This document shows, piece by piece, positions 53,797 to 62,839 of a stretch of 64,000 bases of DNA (within the stretch, counting starts at the first letter, position 1; each line of letters opens with the position of its first letter). A model generated the notes under the pieces. It was not told the DNA's origin. It worked only from the letters and a program-made list of their open reading frames with translations, and ran no database searches. Both the position numbers and the translations under genes were made by a program. The stretch comes from Limnobacter litoralis (lineage in GTDB: Bacteria > Pseudomonadota > Gammaproteobacteria > Burkholderiales > Burkholderiaceae_B): NCBI RefSeq assembly GCF_030160455.1, contig NZ_BSOJ01000015.1:124001-188000 (forward strand), read 5' to 3'.

Positions 53797-54711
53797 TCAG
53801 GCCCCCTTCTTCAAAGCCGCCAGCAGGCGGGCAATGGTGTCGTCGAAAAAGCTGTAGAGATCGCCCGACGCAGGGGTTCCACCCACCGTGAAAGGCAGTT
53901 CCACAGCCGGAATATGCGCATGGTCTGACAGCCATTTCGAGGGGCGATCACTTTGGTAAGCGGCACGAATAACCATCTTCACGGGCTGCTTCTGAATCTG
54001 GTTCAGCACATCTTGCAAATGGGCTGCAGTGGGCTCAACGCCGGGCTTGGGCTCCAGTGAGGCAACCTCGGTCATGCCCAACCAGTTTTCCAGGTACGGA
54101 AATCCTTTGTGTTGCACCACGATGGGCACACCACGCAGGGGGGCAGCCTCCTTTTCCCATTTGGCGATTGCGGCCGACCATTTGGCCTTGAATGCGTCGT
54201 GCCGCTGCTGGTAATAAGCCGCATTGGCTGCGTCCACCTGCTTCAGTTGCTCGGTCAAAGCGTCGGCCACCAAGGCGATGTTGCGCGGGTCGGTCTGGAT
54301 GTGCGGGTTGCCACCGGGGTGAACATCACCGTCTGCACGATCGAGACGGGTGGGCACTTCCAGCTTTTTGACGAACTGGGCAGCCTCAAAGTAGCCGGGC
54401 TTGCCGGGTTGGGTCTTTTGGTTGCCCGATTGGCGCAACACCACAGGCAACCATCCAATTTCAAGTTCAGAACCGGTACACACCAGCAAATCGGCGCGTC
54501 GCAAATGGGCCACCAAGCTGGGTTTGGCCTCAATGTGATGCACATCCTGCAGCGCGTTGGTGGCAGAAAAGACACTGGCTTTGTCGCCTGCCAGTTCTTG
54601 CGACAATGCGGCCCATTCCGGTTCACAGGCAAACACATTCAACGCGGCATGGGCGCAATTGACACTGACCACCAGCGCAAGGCCTGCCAGTGCCTGATAA
54701 ATTGTTTTCAT
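53797..54711 (-). CDS. znuA: Zinc-type periplasmic binding protein (ZnuA family)
   Basis: A 304-residue periplasmic binding protein with a signal peptide (MKTIYQALAGLALVVSVNCAHA). Metal ligands of the cluster A-I family are visible: His in LQDVHHIEAKPS near 57, His in GNPHIQTDP near 132, and His in VVQHKGFPY near 198, with the C-terminal acidic residue in AVELPFTVGG. A His-rich loop is lacking. The ATG at 54711 has AAGGAG upstream. It is flanked by a porin gene and znuB, so it likely captures Zn or Mn. Confidence 0.88.
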   Translation of the reverse strand: MKTIYQALAGLALVVSVNCAHAALNVFACEPEWAALSQELAGDKASVFSATNALQDVHHIEAKPSLVAHLRRADLLVCTGSELEIGWLPVVLRQSGNQKTQPGKPGYFEAAQFVKKLEVPTRLDRADGDVHPGGNPHIQTDPRNIALVADALTEQLKQVDAANAAYYQQRHDAFKAKWSAAIAKWEKEAAPLRGVPIVVQHKGFPYLENWLGMTEVASLEPKPGVEPTAAHLQDVLNQIQKQPVKMVIRAAYQSDRPSKWLSDHAHIPAVELPFTVGGTPASGDLYSFFDDTIARLLAALKKGA

Positions 54712-54721
54712 TGTCAACTCC

Positions 54722-56086
54722 TTAGTAGGCGTGGGCACCGTGGGCGCCCAGGCTCATTTGATATTGAATCAAAACCTGATTGTCGGCTTTGGTCTGGCTG
54801 GACTCGTCGCGAGCCAGCTGCAGTCGGATTCGGGCAAACTCACTGGTGGAATAATCAAGCATCCAGCTGATTCGCTTGGGGTTGTAACCATTGAAAGCAA
54901 GGCCCGACGTGTTCAATCCGTAGTTCACGCTGCCGCTGTTCAAGCGGTCGTACCGCAAACCTGTGCGCCAACCTTTCAGGAATTGATAAACACCCTGCGT
55001 GTACCAGCCCGACTGGGACGAGGAATACGAATCGGTGTTTAACAGACCGTCTTCAGAGCGATGCAAGAACTCGGACTGAAACTTGAAGTTCTGGTCCACT
55101 GGATTGCCGTTGGGCGCCCATTTGTACACCAGGTCTGCAATTGCAATCTTGCTGTTGCCCGTGAAGCTGTTGGTGACATCCGCACCCGCTGCATTCACGT
55201 CATTTGACATGCGGTTTTCAGGCGAGACCTGCAGGTAGGAAAGCCCGGCACGCCAGCTGCTGGAAATGCCAATGTCGCCACCCACATGCCCGAAAATCGA
55301 ACCGGCATTGCTGCCGTTTTTGTCGCGCCCGGTGGTGCCAGCAATGCGCCCCCTGCCCGCCTCGGCACCCAATTGCAGAAACAGATCAGTGGGTGCAAGC
55401 CACTTCAGCTGCACGCCATCGTCGGCAAATTGATTGCCCAAAAAGGCACGGTAAGCCAAGGGTTGATCCACAAAGTCCCAGGTGTGTGAATGGCGGGAAT
55501 TCTGATAACCGATGCCTGAATAAAAACGGCCGAATTTCAAAGTGAAATCATTGGGCAATGCGGTGGTTTGCAAAAAGGCTTCTTCAACAGACAGGGTGTT
55601 GTCCCCAGTCAGTGAGAGGTTCAGCCCCCCGTAAAAGTAGGGGTCCACATTGGAATAAATGCCGAGCTCAGATTCACCGAGGTTGAAACCGCGAGAGTCT
55701 GGCGCCACCTCGCCTGCAGCCTGAAAGCCAGTGATGTGGTATTTCGAGGCATTGCTTCGGTTGGTGTAGGTGCCCGACAGAATCAGCGACACGGCCGGGT
55801 TGAAGGCATTGGGATTGTCGCTGCCACCGCCACTGGATGCGGGCGCTGTGGCCACTTGGTCCGCTTTCTGATTGGCAGTTTCTGCTGCGGCAGCAGCCTT
55901 TTGCGTGGCCTGTTCGTTTTCTTGTACTTTGGCTTCAAGCGCCTTGATGCGAGCCTCGTACTGCGCCTTCATGGCGTTGAAATCATCCCGCAGTTGTTTC
56001 AGATCGGCCTGATCGTCTGCATGGGCAAGCGCTGGCGTTAAAAACGCACAGGCCAACGCGCATGCAATCGCGTTGCGTTTAAACAT
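54722..56086 (-). CDS. Outer-membrane porin-like protein with coiled-coil N-terminus
   Basis: A 454-residue protein: signal peptide (to about residue 23), an Ala/Gln/Lys coiled-coil region (LKQLRDDFNAMKAQYEARIKALEAKV), a low-complexity linker (ASSGGGSDNPNAF), then a porin-like beta barrel ending in an aromatic residue (HAY). It resembles metal-regulated OprD/OprO-like or zinc-linked porins. It starts the unit with znuA 10 bp downstream, and follows the DUF2946 gene by 47 bp. The role in zinc entry is inferred from position. Confidence 0.72.
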   Translation of the reverse strand: MFKRNAIACALACAFLTPALAHADDQADLKQLRDDFNAMKAQYEARIKALEAKVQENEQATQKAAAAAETANQKADQVATAPASSGGGSDNPNAFNPAVSLILSGTYTNRSNASKYHITGFQAAGEVAPDSRGFNLGESELGIYSNVDPYFYGGLNLSLTGDNTLSVEEAFLQTTALPNDFTLKFGRFYSGIGYQNSRHSHTWDFVDQPLAYRAFLGNQFADDGVQLKWLAPTDLFLQLGAEAGRGRIAGTTGRDKNGSNAGSIFGHVGGDIGISSSWRAGLSYLQVSPENRMSNDVNAAGADVTNSFTGNSKIAIADLVYKWAPNGNPVDQNFKFQSEFLHRSEDGLLNTDSYSSSQSGWYTQGVYQFLKGWRTGLRYDRLNSGSVNYGLNTSGLAFNGYNPKRISWMLDYSTSEFARIRLQLARDESSQTKADNQVLIQYQMSLGAHGAHAY

Positions 56087-56133
56087 GAAAATGTCCTCAA
56101 ACTTGAAAATTGATGATGCAAAAACAGATCAAT

Positions 56134-56445
56134 TCAAGCGAGAACTGGGGGAGCGCGGGATTGGTAATGGGAGACAAAAAGCGGGCTATGGGAAAGCCCT
56201 GCCACTGAAAACCACTGTTGAACCGCCTGGGTCGGTGAAAACACCAAGGGCGAGGACCCGACGGCATTGTGCATGCCAGACAAAGCCAGACAGACACCAC
56301 ACACCTTGAGGGTGCTTTTTGTGTGTTGGCTACTGGCTTGCTGCTGCCAATCGGCTGTGTGCTCGAAGACGTGTGTGGCCGACAGTTGCTGGGCAAACGC
56401 CAGCAACACCGCCAACAACCACATTTTCCAGCTTCTTTGTGTCAT
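56134..56445 (-). CDS. DUF2946-like small periplasmic protein
   Basis: A 103-residue protein with an N-terminal signal (MTQRSWKMWLLAVLLAFAQ), a His-containing segment (THVFEHTADW), a CGVC pair near residue 48-51, and the C-terminal SHYQSRAPP that marks the DUF2946 family. This family is often beside heavy-metal transport genes; its own job is not known. The ATG at 56445 is unique but has no clear ribosome site. It leads the porin-znuA-znuB block, 47 bp before the porin gene, so an operon is likely. Confidence 0.72.
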   Translation of the reverse strand: MTQRSWKMWLLAVLLAFAQQLSATHVFEHTADWQQQASSQHTKSTLKVCGVCLALSGMHNAVGSSPLVFSPTQAVQQWFSVAGLSHSPLFVSHYQSRAPPVLA

Positions 56446-56526
56446 GTCATTCAGTCAGAAAACCAGCGAGTATCTTGCTGGCTTTCTGTGACAGGGTCAA
56501 GACAAAAAAGTTTCAGTAACCACGCC

Positions 56527-57915
56527 TTACAGCTTAATGACGGCCATTTTGTCGTGTGTCATGTCGTGCATGGTGTAGCCAATGCCGCCAACCCCATAGC
56601 CAGAGTGTCTGCGGCCTGCAAACGGCATCCAGTCCACGCGGAAGGCAGTGTGGTCATTCACCATCACCGCCGTGGCGTCAATTTCTCGCACGCATTTCAT
56701 GGCCACATCCAGATGGTTGGTGAACACAGACGCCTGAAAGGCCACGGGCAAACTGTTGGCCAAATGGATGGAATGGTTGATGTCTTCGGTCTCATAGACG
56801 CACACCACGGGGCCAAACACCTCCAGTTCACTGACTTTCGCGTCCAGCGCTGGGTTCAGCAACACCGTGGGGGCGTAAGTGGTGTCACTTAACCGATGAC
56901 CGCCACTTAACACCTTTGCACCGCCCTGCACCGCTTCGTTCACCCAGCTCTCGACACGCGTAACCTCAGCCGGGTTGATCAGGGGGCCACACTGTGTTTT
57001 TTCTTCAATGGCGTTGCCCACCACCAAGTGCTTGGCCTCGGTGGCCAACATCTGGGCCAGGCCGCTGCCATGGCCTTTGTGCACATAAATGCGTTGCACG
57101 CTAACGCAGACCTGGCCCGAATGGTAGAAGCCACCTTTGACCAGCGCGGGCAGCATGCTTTCCAGATTGGCGGACTCATCGACGATGACCGGGGCCACAC
57201 CACCGTGTTCAAGCGCGCAACGTGTGCCAGGTGCCAGTTTGCTCTTGAGCATCCAGCCCACTGCGCCTGAACCGATGAAGCTGAAAAAATTCACGCGGGG
57301 GTCAGTCACCATTTTTTCGGCCACCGCGCTTTTGCACACCGCAAGCCGGCACCACTCTTCGGGCAAACCGGCCTCATACAACATGTGAACGAAAGCCTGT
57401 GCACTCAAGGGCGTCGCACTGGCAGGCTTCACGATGACAGGGCAACCCACTGCCACAGCGGGGCCCACCTGATGGACAATCAAATTCAAGGGATGGTTAA
57501 ACGCAGACACGGCCACCACCACGCCAATCGGTTCACGCGTGGTGAATGCCAAGCGGCCGGAACCGGCTGCTGTCAGGTCCATTGGAATTTCCTGCCCGGC
57601 AAGGTGCGACAGTTCTTTGATGCACAGGCCCACACCATCAATGGCGCGCGCCACTTCAATGCGGGCGTCGATCAGCGGTTTTCCGCCCTCGTTGGCGATT
57701 TGAAATGCCAACTCCTCAGCCCTGCCTTTCATCAGCTCGGCCACTTTGTTCAAAATGGCAATCCGCTTGTGCGCTGGCAACCAGCTTTTGCGGTGTTGAA
57801 ACAGCTTCTGCGCGTCGTTCAGGTATTGATCGATCTGGTCCCAGTTGGTCAAAGACACATGACCGATGGCTTTGCGGTCAAAGGGGTTGACCACTTCCAC
57901 TTGTTCAGTATTCAT
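56527..57915 (-). CDS. Aldehyde dehydrogenase family protein
   Basis: A 462-residue NAD(P)-dependent aldehyde dehydrogenase. Conserved residues: Asn in VSAFNHPLN near 152, Glu in LEHGGVAPVIV near 250 and the catalytic Cys in HSGQVCVSVQR near 285. The closest groups include phosphonoacetaldehyde and lactaldehyde dehydrogenases; the substrate cannot be fixed. The ATG at 57915 overlaps the TPP enzyme stop by 4 bp (57912-57915), a strong sign of an operon and of acting on the same aldehyde. Confidence 0.88.
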   Translation of the reverse strand: MNTEQVEVVNPFDRKAIGHVSLTNWDQIDQYLNDAQKLFQHRKSWLPAHKRIAILNKVAELMKGRAEELAFQIANEGGKPLIDARIEVARAIDGVGLCIKELSHLAGQEIPMDLTAAGSGRLAFTTREPIGVVVAVSAFNHPLNLIVHQVGPAVAVGCPVIVKPASATPLSAQAFVHMLYEAGLPEEWCRLAVCKSAVAEKMVTDPRVNFFSFIGSGAVGWMLKSKLAPGTRCALEHGGVAPVIVDESANLESMLPALVKGGFYHSGQVCVSVQRIYVHKGHGSGLAQMLATEAKHLVVGNAIEEKTQCGPLINPAEVTRVESWVNEAVQGGAKVLSGGHRLSDTTYAPTVLLNPALDAKVSELEVFGPVVCVYETEDINHSIHLANSLPVAFQASVFTNHLDVAMKCVREIDATAVMVNDHTAFRVDWMPFAGRRHSGYGVGGIGYTMHDMTHDKMAVIKL

Positions 57916-59573
57916 AGCAGGCAAACCTTTGCGGCCAATTCGTCAATCAGCACGCGTTTGTTTTCAGAATAGTCAACAGGCACATCGACCAAGTGCACGC
58001 CACCCGCCTTGAACGCCTTTTCGAACAAAGGCAGTATTTGTGCGGCACTCTCGACCCGGTGGCCTGTGGCCCCGTAACTTTCAGCGTACTTCACAAAATC
58101 CGGATTGCCAAACTGCAGCCCCCAATCTGGAAACCCTGCATGCTCCTGCTTCCAGCGGATCATGCCGTAGCTGCTGTCATTCAGCACAGTGACCACCAGA
58201 TTCAAACCCAGCCGCACGGCGGTTTCCATTTCCTGGCTATTCATCATGAAACCGCCATCGCCACAAATGGCCATCACGCGCCGATCGGAATACAACATGG
58301 CCGCCATCATGGCCGAAGGCAGGCCCGCCCCCATGGTGGCCAATGCATTGTCCAGCAACACCGTGTTGGGTTCGTAGGCTTTGTAATTGCGGGCGTACCA
58401 AAGCTTGTAAATGCCGTTGTCCAGCGCAATGATGTCTTTTGCGCCCATGACTTTGCGGGTGTCGGCCACCAAACGCTGGGGAATTACCGGAAAGCGGTTG
58501 TCGTCTGCACCTTCCTTGATGTGCAGGTCTACTTCGTCGCGGCAACGCATGAAATAAGTGAAATCGCATTCCAGCTTACGGCCGATCTTCTGGGTCAGGC
58601 GCTGAACCGAGCGCGCCACATCACCCACCACCTCGACTTGTGGAAAGTACACCTGATCCACCTGGGCCGAACGGTAATTGACATGAATGACCTTTTTACC
58701 GCCCTGGGTCATGAAGAACGGCGGCTTTTCAACCACGTCATGCCCCACATTGATGATCAGGTCAGCCCGCGCAATGGCGCAGTGGAGGTAATCGCCATCA
58801 GACAAAGCTGCCGTGCCCAAAAACTGGGGCGAACCTTCATCCACCACGCCTTTGCCCATTTGCGTGTTGAAAAACGGAATGCCCGTGGTCTCAATGAATT
58901 CCGACAAGGCAAGCCGGGCTTGCCTGCGGTTGGAGCCTGCACCCAGCAGCACCAAGGGCATGCGCGCGGCGCGTATCATGCTGACCGCCTCGTTCAGGAT
59001 GGCCTCGTCGGCCACTGCGTAATGGCGCTCATGGCGTGGAATCAGCAGTGCATCGGTGGGTTCGGCAGCAATGTCTTCAGGCAACTCAAGCAACACCGCA
59101 CCAGGCCGTTCTTCTTCGGCAATGCGGAAGGCCTCACGCACCAGCGAGGGTATGGTGTTGCCATGCACGATCTGCTTGCTCATTTTGCAAATGGGGTCGA
59201 ACAGGCCCACCACATCGATGATCTGAAACTGCCCCTGTTTGCTTTTCTTGATTGGCTTTTGCCCGGTGATCATGATGAGCGGAAAGGCACCGAGATGCGC
59301 ATAGGCAGCGGGCGTGGCGAAGTTCGTGGCCCCAGGCCCCAGCGTGGCCATGCAAACACCTGCACGGCCGGTCAGCCGCCCATAGGTGGCGGCCATGAAT
59401 GCTGCACCTTGCTCGTGCCGCGTCAGCACGAGCTGGATGGACGAGCCGCGAAGGGATTCAACGAGATCGAGATTTTCTTCGCCGGGTACGGCAAAAATGT
59501 GTTTGACGCCTTCAGCTTCCAGCGCCTTGACGATGAGGTCTGACGCTTTCATGCCAGTTCCGCTTGTTGCCAT
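57912..59573 (-). CDS. Acetolactate synthase-like TPP enzyme
   Basis: A 553-residue thiamine-diphosphate enzyme in the acetolactate synthase/2-oxo-acid decarboxylase superfamily. The catalytic Glu lies in RHEQGAAFMA near 54, the FAD-type central domain at about 190-330, and the TPP/Mg motif GDGGFMMNSQE..NLVVTVLND near 430-455. The C-terminal part closes with GVHLVDVPVDYSEN. The ATG at 59573 has GGAG eight bases upstream. It is coupled to an aldehyde dehydrogenase, which hints at decarboxylation or cleavage giving an aldehyde. Acetolactate synthase is the nearest name. Confidence 0.82.
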   Translation of the reverse strand: MATSGTGMKASDLIVKALEAEGVKHIFAVPGEENLDLVESLRGSSIQLVLTRHEQGAAFMAATYGRLTGRAGVCMATLGPGATNFATPAAYAHLGAFPLIMITGQKPIKKSKQGQFQIIDVVGLFDPICKMSKQIVHGNTIPSLVREAFRIAEEERPGAVLLELPEDIAAEPTDALLIPRHERHYAVADEAILNEAVSMIRAARMPLVLLGAGSNRRQARLALSEFIETTGIPFFNTQMGKGVVDEGSPQFLGTAALSDGDYLHCAIARADLIINVGHDVVEKPPFFMTQGGKKVIHVNYRSAQVDQVYFPQVEVVGDVARSVQRLTQKIGRKLECDFTYFMRCRDEVDLHIKEGADDNRFPVIPQRLVADTRKVMGAKDIIALDNGIYKLWYARNYKAYEPNTVLLDNALATMGAGLPSAMMAAMLYSDRRVMAICGDGGFMMNSQEMETAVRLGLNLVVTVLNDSSYGMIRWKQEHAGFPDWGLQFGNPDFVKYAESYGATGHRVESAAQILPLFEKAFKAGGVHLVDVPVDYSENKRVLIDELAAKVCLL

Positions 59574-59679
59574 GTGTTGTTCTCCGAATGGGCAGCAAGC
59601 CAATGACAGCAAGCCCGCGCCGGGTTTGTACGTGAACTGCACTGTTCAGTCTTGCACTATTCGGAGTGAAGGGCAAGTG

Positions 59680-61287
59680 TTATGCCCGGGCCAGGTAATC
59701 CCTCACCACATTCCAGACCGGCGGCGCCTTGCTTTGCAACGCACCTTCACGCACAGAGGCCCAGCCAGCCACCTTCAACACCTGGTCAGCCCCCAATGGC
59801 TGGCCCTTGTAGCGCAGGTCATCAATGCGTTTGCCGATGCTTTCATAGGGGCGCACGGTGTAAGTCAAACCGGCAACACGCACCATGTCGCCGCCCTGCT
59901 GGTAGTAAGGGTCTGGGTTGAACAGATTGTCGGCCACATCCTCAAGAATGGTCTTGATCATGTCGCCTTTGATGTCGGTCAAAGTGGTTTGACCGTAGGT
60001 AATGGCAGTGACGTTGTACACGTCTTCCATGGTGATGGTGTCACCCGGTATCAATGTGGTGCCCCAACGGAAGCCCGGGGAAAAGGCGGCTTGCGCATCG
60101 TGGTGGTCCATCAGTGCATCCAGAATAAGCTGGTCCCAGGTGCCATTGAAGTTGCCACGGCGATACAGGGTCTCAGTGACCACGGCCAGTGGCTGGTTCA
60201 GTTCAGCCAGGTGTGGCGCGCGCACTTCGTCAATAAACCCTTGCATGGCGGGGTCGGCTGGCAACAGGTTTGAGAACACGGGCACCAGCCTGTATTTGAA
60301 CCCTTGCAGGCGACCGCCACGGATGTCCATATCGAGCAGGCCGACAAACTTGCCACTGCACCCCGCATTGGTCACCCAGGTGGTGCCGCCGTTGTTTTTC
60401 ACGGGCAATGCCTCGGGAATGGCGTCGTGGGTGTGCCCGCCCAAAATGAAATCGAGACCTTCCACACGGCTGGCCATTTTCATGTCCACCTGAAAGCCAT
60501 TGTGCGACAACAACACACACACCTGTGTGCCCTGTTCGCGCAGCTTGGTCACCAGTGCTTGAAGCTCCGCTTCACGGATGCCGAAGGTCCAGTCCTGAAC
60601 CAGCTCACGCGGGTGGGCAATGGGCGTATACGGAAAAGCCTGCCCAATGATGGCCACCTTCACGCCGTTGATGTCTCGAACGCTGTGCGAGGGAAAGACC
60701 GGGTCTTCAAAATCGGCGGTGCGAATGTTCTGCGCCAACACCTCGACTTTGTCTTTCAGCGTGGTTTTTGCAAGCTCAAGCACCCGGTCTGAACCGTAAG
60801 TGCATTCCCAGTGCAGGGTCATGATGTCCACGCCCAGCAGCACGCTGGCGCGCGCCATGTCTTCACCACGGGTAAACAGGCTGGTAGCTGAGCCCTGCCA
60901 AAGGTCCCCACCGTCCAGCAGCAGGCTGTTGGGTCTGTCGGCGCGCAAACGTTTGATGAGAGTAGCCAGGTGCGCAAAGCCGCCCATCTTGCCATACAGA
61001 CGGGCGCGTTCTTCGAACTGGCTGGCTGTGCAGGCGTAGGCCATGGGCCCGTGTTCGGGTCGCTTCACAAGCTGCAGGTAGCCGGTGGTGTCGATGCTGC
61101 CCGCAGGCTCACGAAAGTACATCGGCAAGAGCTGGGCATGGCAATCGGTGAGATGCAACAGGCTGACATTGCCGGCTGGCTTCAAATCATACAGATCATT
61201 GGCTTGCGCCGCTTTCACGCCAGGTCCACCGCCCAACAGGGCCGCCGCACCCAGCGCCTGCACGAATTCACGACGACTCAACTGCAT
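59680..61287 (-). CDS. soxB: Thiosulfohydrolase SoxB
   Basis: A 535-residue periplasmic dimanganese hydrolase that releases sulfate from the SoxY-thiocysteine carrier. It has a twin-arginine signal (MQLSRREFVQALG), then the metallophosphatase motifs LLHLTDCHAQ near 45, DGGDLWQGS near 118, HWECTYG near 152, LLSHNGFQVD near 268 and GGHTHD near 289. A 5'-nucleotidase-type C-terminal domain is present. It lies 12 bp downstream of soxX. Part of the sox cluster on the minus strand. Confidence 0.97.
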   Translation of the reverse strand: MQLSRREFVQALGAAALLGGGPGVKAAQANDLYDLKPAGNVSLLHLTDCHAQLLPMYFREPAGSIDTTGYLQLVKRPEHGPMAYACTASQFEERARLYGKMGGFAHLATLIKRLRADRPNSLLLDGGDLWQGSATSLFTRGEDMARASVLLGVDIMTLHWECTYGSDRVLELAKTTLKDKVEVLAQNIRTADFEDPVFPSHSVRDINGVKVAIIGQAFPYTPIAHPRELVQDWTFGIREAELQALVTKLREQGTQVCVLLSHNGFQVDMKMASRVEGLDFILGGHTHDAIPEALPVKNNGGTTWVTNAGCSGKFVGLLDMDIRGGRLQGFKYRLVPVFSNLLPADPAMQGFIDEVRAPHLAELNQPLAVVTETLYRRGNFNGTWDQLILDALMDHHDAQAAFSPGFRWGTTLIPGDTITMEDVYNVTAITYGQTTLTDIKGDMIKTILEDVADNLFNPDPYYQQGGDMVRVAGLTYTVRPYESIGKRIDDLRYKGQPLGADQVLKVAGWASVREGALQSKAPPVWNVVRDYLARA

Positions 61288-61299
61288 GATTGCATGCCT

Positions 61300-61944
61300 T
61301 TACTGGTTGACTGGCGACTTGGGATCAAACAACAAGGCCATGACATCCTTGATTTGCGCTTGCGTGAGAATGCCCTGCTCGCCAAATCGCGGCATGGTGG
61401 AACACGCATGAAATGCCTTGGAGTTGTAAATTTGGGCCCAGGCCACTTTCATGGCCTCTGGGCTGTAGTTGCGCAACTTGCCGTAATGCAACAAGGACGG
61501 GCCGATGTTGCCGTAGGCAATTTCTTTGGGTGACAGTTGATGGCAAGCGTAGCAATTGCCGCCAGAAGGCTTTTCGGGGTCGTCTGAGAACTGTTTGCCC
61601 TTGCCAGTCTGCGCAATTTTTTCACCTTTCTTCCAGTCGCCCAGGTAATGGCCATCGGCTGGATATTGAACAGTGTTCATCTGCTCCACCATCAGCGCAT
61701 CCAGTTGCTTGCGCAAATCCGAGTCGTTGGGGTTCATCGCATAGGCAGAACAAGCGGCTTGAAGTGGCGATTGATCCAGCCTGTCCAAGGTTGCCTGACC
61801 CTTGGGCTGAAACGAGGCCTTCAATTCCTCACGAATGCTCGCCGTGCTGGGGGTCTCGTCCGCACTGCCCTGTGGCAGGCTACAGGCAACCAGGCCTGCG
61901 GCCCCCAGCGCCAAAGCGGTCAGTTGGAATGCAAAACGCTGCAT
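61300..61944 (-). CDS. soxX: Sulfur oxidation c-type cytochrome SoxX
   Basis: A 214-residue cytochrome c, partner of SoxA. The heme site CYACHQ lies near residue 125, with a Met ligand in CSTMPRFGEQGILTQ near 183. The N-terminal signal has a lipobox-like LVAC (Cys21), so the protein may be lipid-anchored, which is unusual for SoxX. SoxAX joins thiosulfate to SoxY and passes electrons to the chain. It lies 37 bp after soxA and 12 bp before soxB. AGGAG precedes the ATG at 61944. Confidence 0.94.
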   Translation of the reverse strand: MQRFAFQLTALALGAAGLVACSLPQGSADETPSTASIREELKASFQPKGQATLDRLDQSPLQAACSAYAMNPNDSDLRKQLDALMVEQMNTVQYPADGHYLGDWKKGEKIAQTGKGKQFSDDPEKPSGGNCYACHQLSPKEIAYGNIGPSLLHYGKLRNYSPEAMKVAWAQIYNSKAFHACSTMPRFGEQGILTQAQIKDVMALLFDPKSPVNQ

Positions 61945-61981
61945 GTGTATTCTCCTGTTTCAGGGCGCTTTGGCCCCACAA

Positions 61982-62839
61982 TCAACGCTTCAGCGCCGGT
62001 GTTTTTTCAATGCCACCCTTCGCTGTAACGCCAAGGTAGGTGATCAGGTCGATGGATGCCTGTGAACCGAATTTCAGGGCAGGAAAACGCTGCTGCCTGA
62101 AGCAATCGTAAATACGCCACTGCATGGTTCGCACAGCACCCTCGGAGACCCTGTAGGCGGGCCAGGCCGTGAAGGAATTGCGTGCGTCTTCAGGCTTGCT
62201 CAGCTCAGGCAATTCCTGCAAACGAATGCGCTGACCTTTCACGCCGTGGCAACTTGCACAGGCAAAGTCGTAGGGGCCGGAGCGATAGAAAAACAGCTTT
62301 TCACCCCGCGCCCGTGACGCTCTTTCCTCGGGTCGGCTTTGTGGCACGTTCACAGGCATGCCCTTGGATTGGGCAGACACGTAGGCGGCCAGCGATTCAA
62401 GCTCGGTCTGGGGTTCTGCCCCTTTCGAAAACGGGTGCTGCACAAGCGCCGTGGTGTCGCGCCCCTGAAGGGTCTGCATGCAATACACCAAGCGGGTTTC
62501 AAGGTCCATCACCTGGTGCGTGTCGGCGAAATAACGGGGCAACTGGGCAAAAGCGCCTTTCACAACGCCAGCGCCAAGGCCAAGGTCGCATTGCTCAAGC
62601 GACGCATTTTTAGGCCCCTGCTTTTGCTTCCAGAGGTCTTCGCCCTTGAACTCGGCCAGTTCAGCCGGGTTGCCGTCAGAAAGCATGTCGCGGTACTGTT
62701 GAATGCCCTCTTCAATCGAGGCTTGGTCGGCCTGGGCAGTCGTGCAAACGCCAACCAAGGCACCCGCCGCCACCAGCAAAGCAGACGCCTTCAGGTTGGC
62801 CTTACGAAACTTGTACACTGTCGGTTCTTGAGTCGCCAT
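61982..62839 (-). CDS. soxA: Sulfur oxidation c-type cytochrome SoxA (monoheme type)
   Basis: A 285-residue cytochrome. The heme site CASCHG uses Cys194, Cys197, His198. The active-site Cys246 lies in YDCFRQQRFP. Cys84 and Cys120 sit where the first heme is in diheme SoxA and probably form a disulfide, so this is a one-heme type. A signal-like hydrophobic segment runs about 16-37. The ATG at 62839 has AAGGAC in front and overlaps soxZ by 38 bases. Confidence 0.95.
   Translation of the reverse strand: MATQEPTVYKFRKANLKASALLVAAGALVGVCTTAQADQASIEEGIQQYRDMLSDGNPAELAEFKGEDLWKQKQGPKNASLEQCDLGLGAGVVKGAFAQLPRYFADTHQVMDLETRLVYCMQTLQGRDTTALVQHPFSKGAEPQTELESLAAYVSAQSKGMPVNVPQSRPEERASRARGEKLFFYRSGPYDFACASCHGVKGQRIRLQELPELSKPEDARNSFTAWPAYRVSEGAVRTMQWRIYDCFRQQRFPALKFGSQASIDLITYLGVTAKGGIEKTPALKR

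Noticed and set aside
57993-59543. 516-residue open frame on the plus strand
   Set aside because: It lies fully antisense to the TPP enzyme gene, whose motifs are clear; its composition (His/Gln/Arg-rich) is typical of a shadow of a codon-biased gene.
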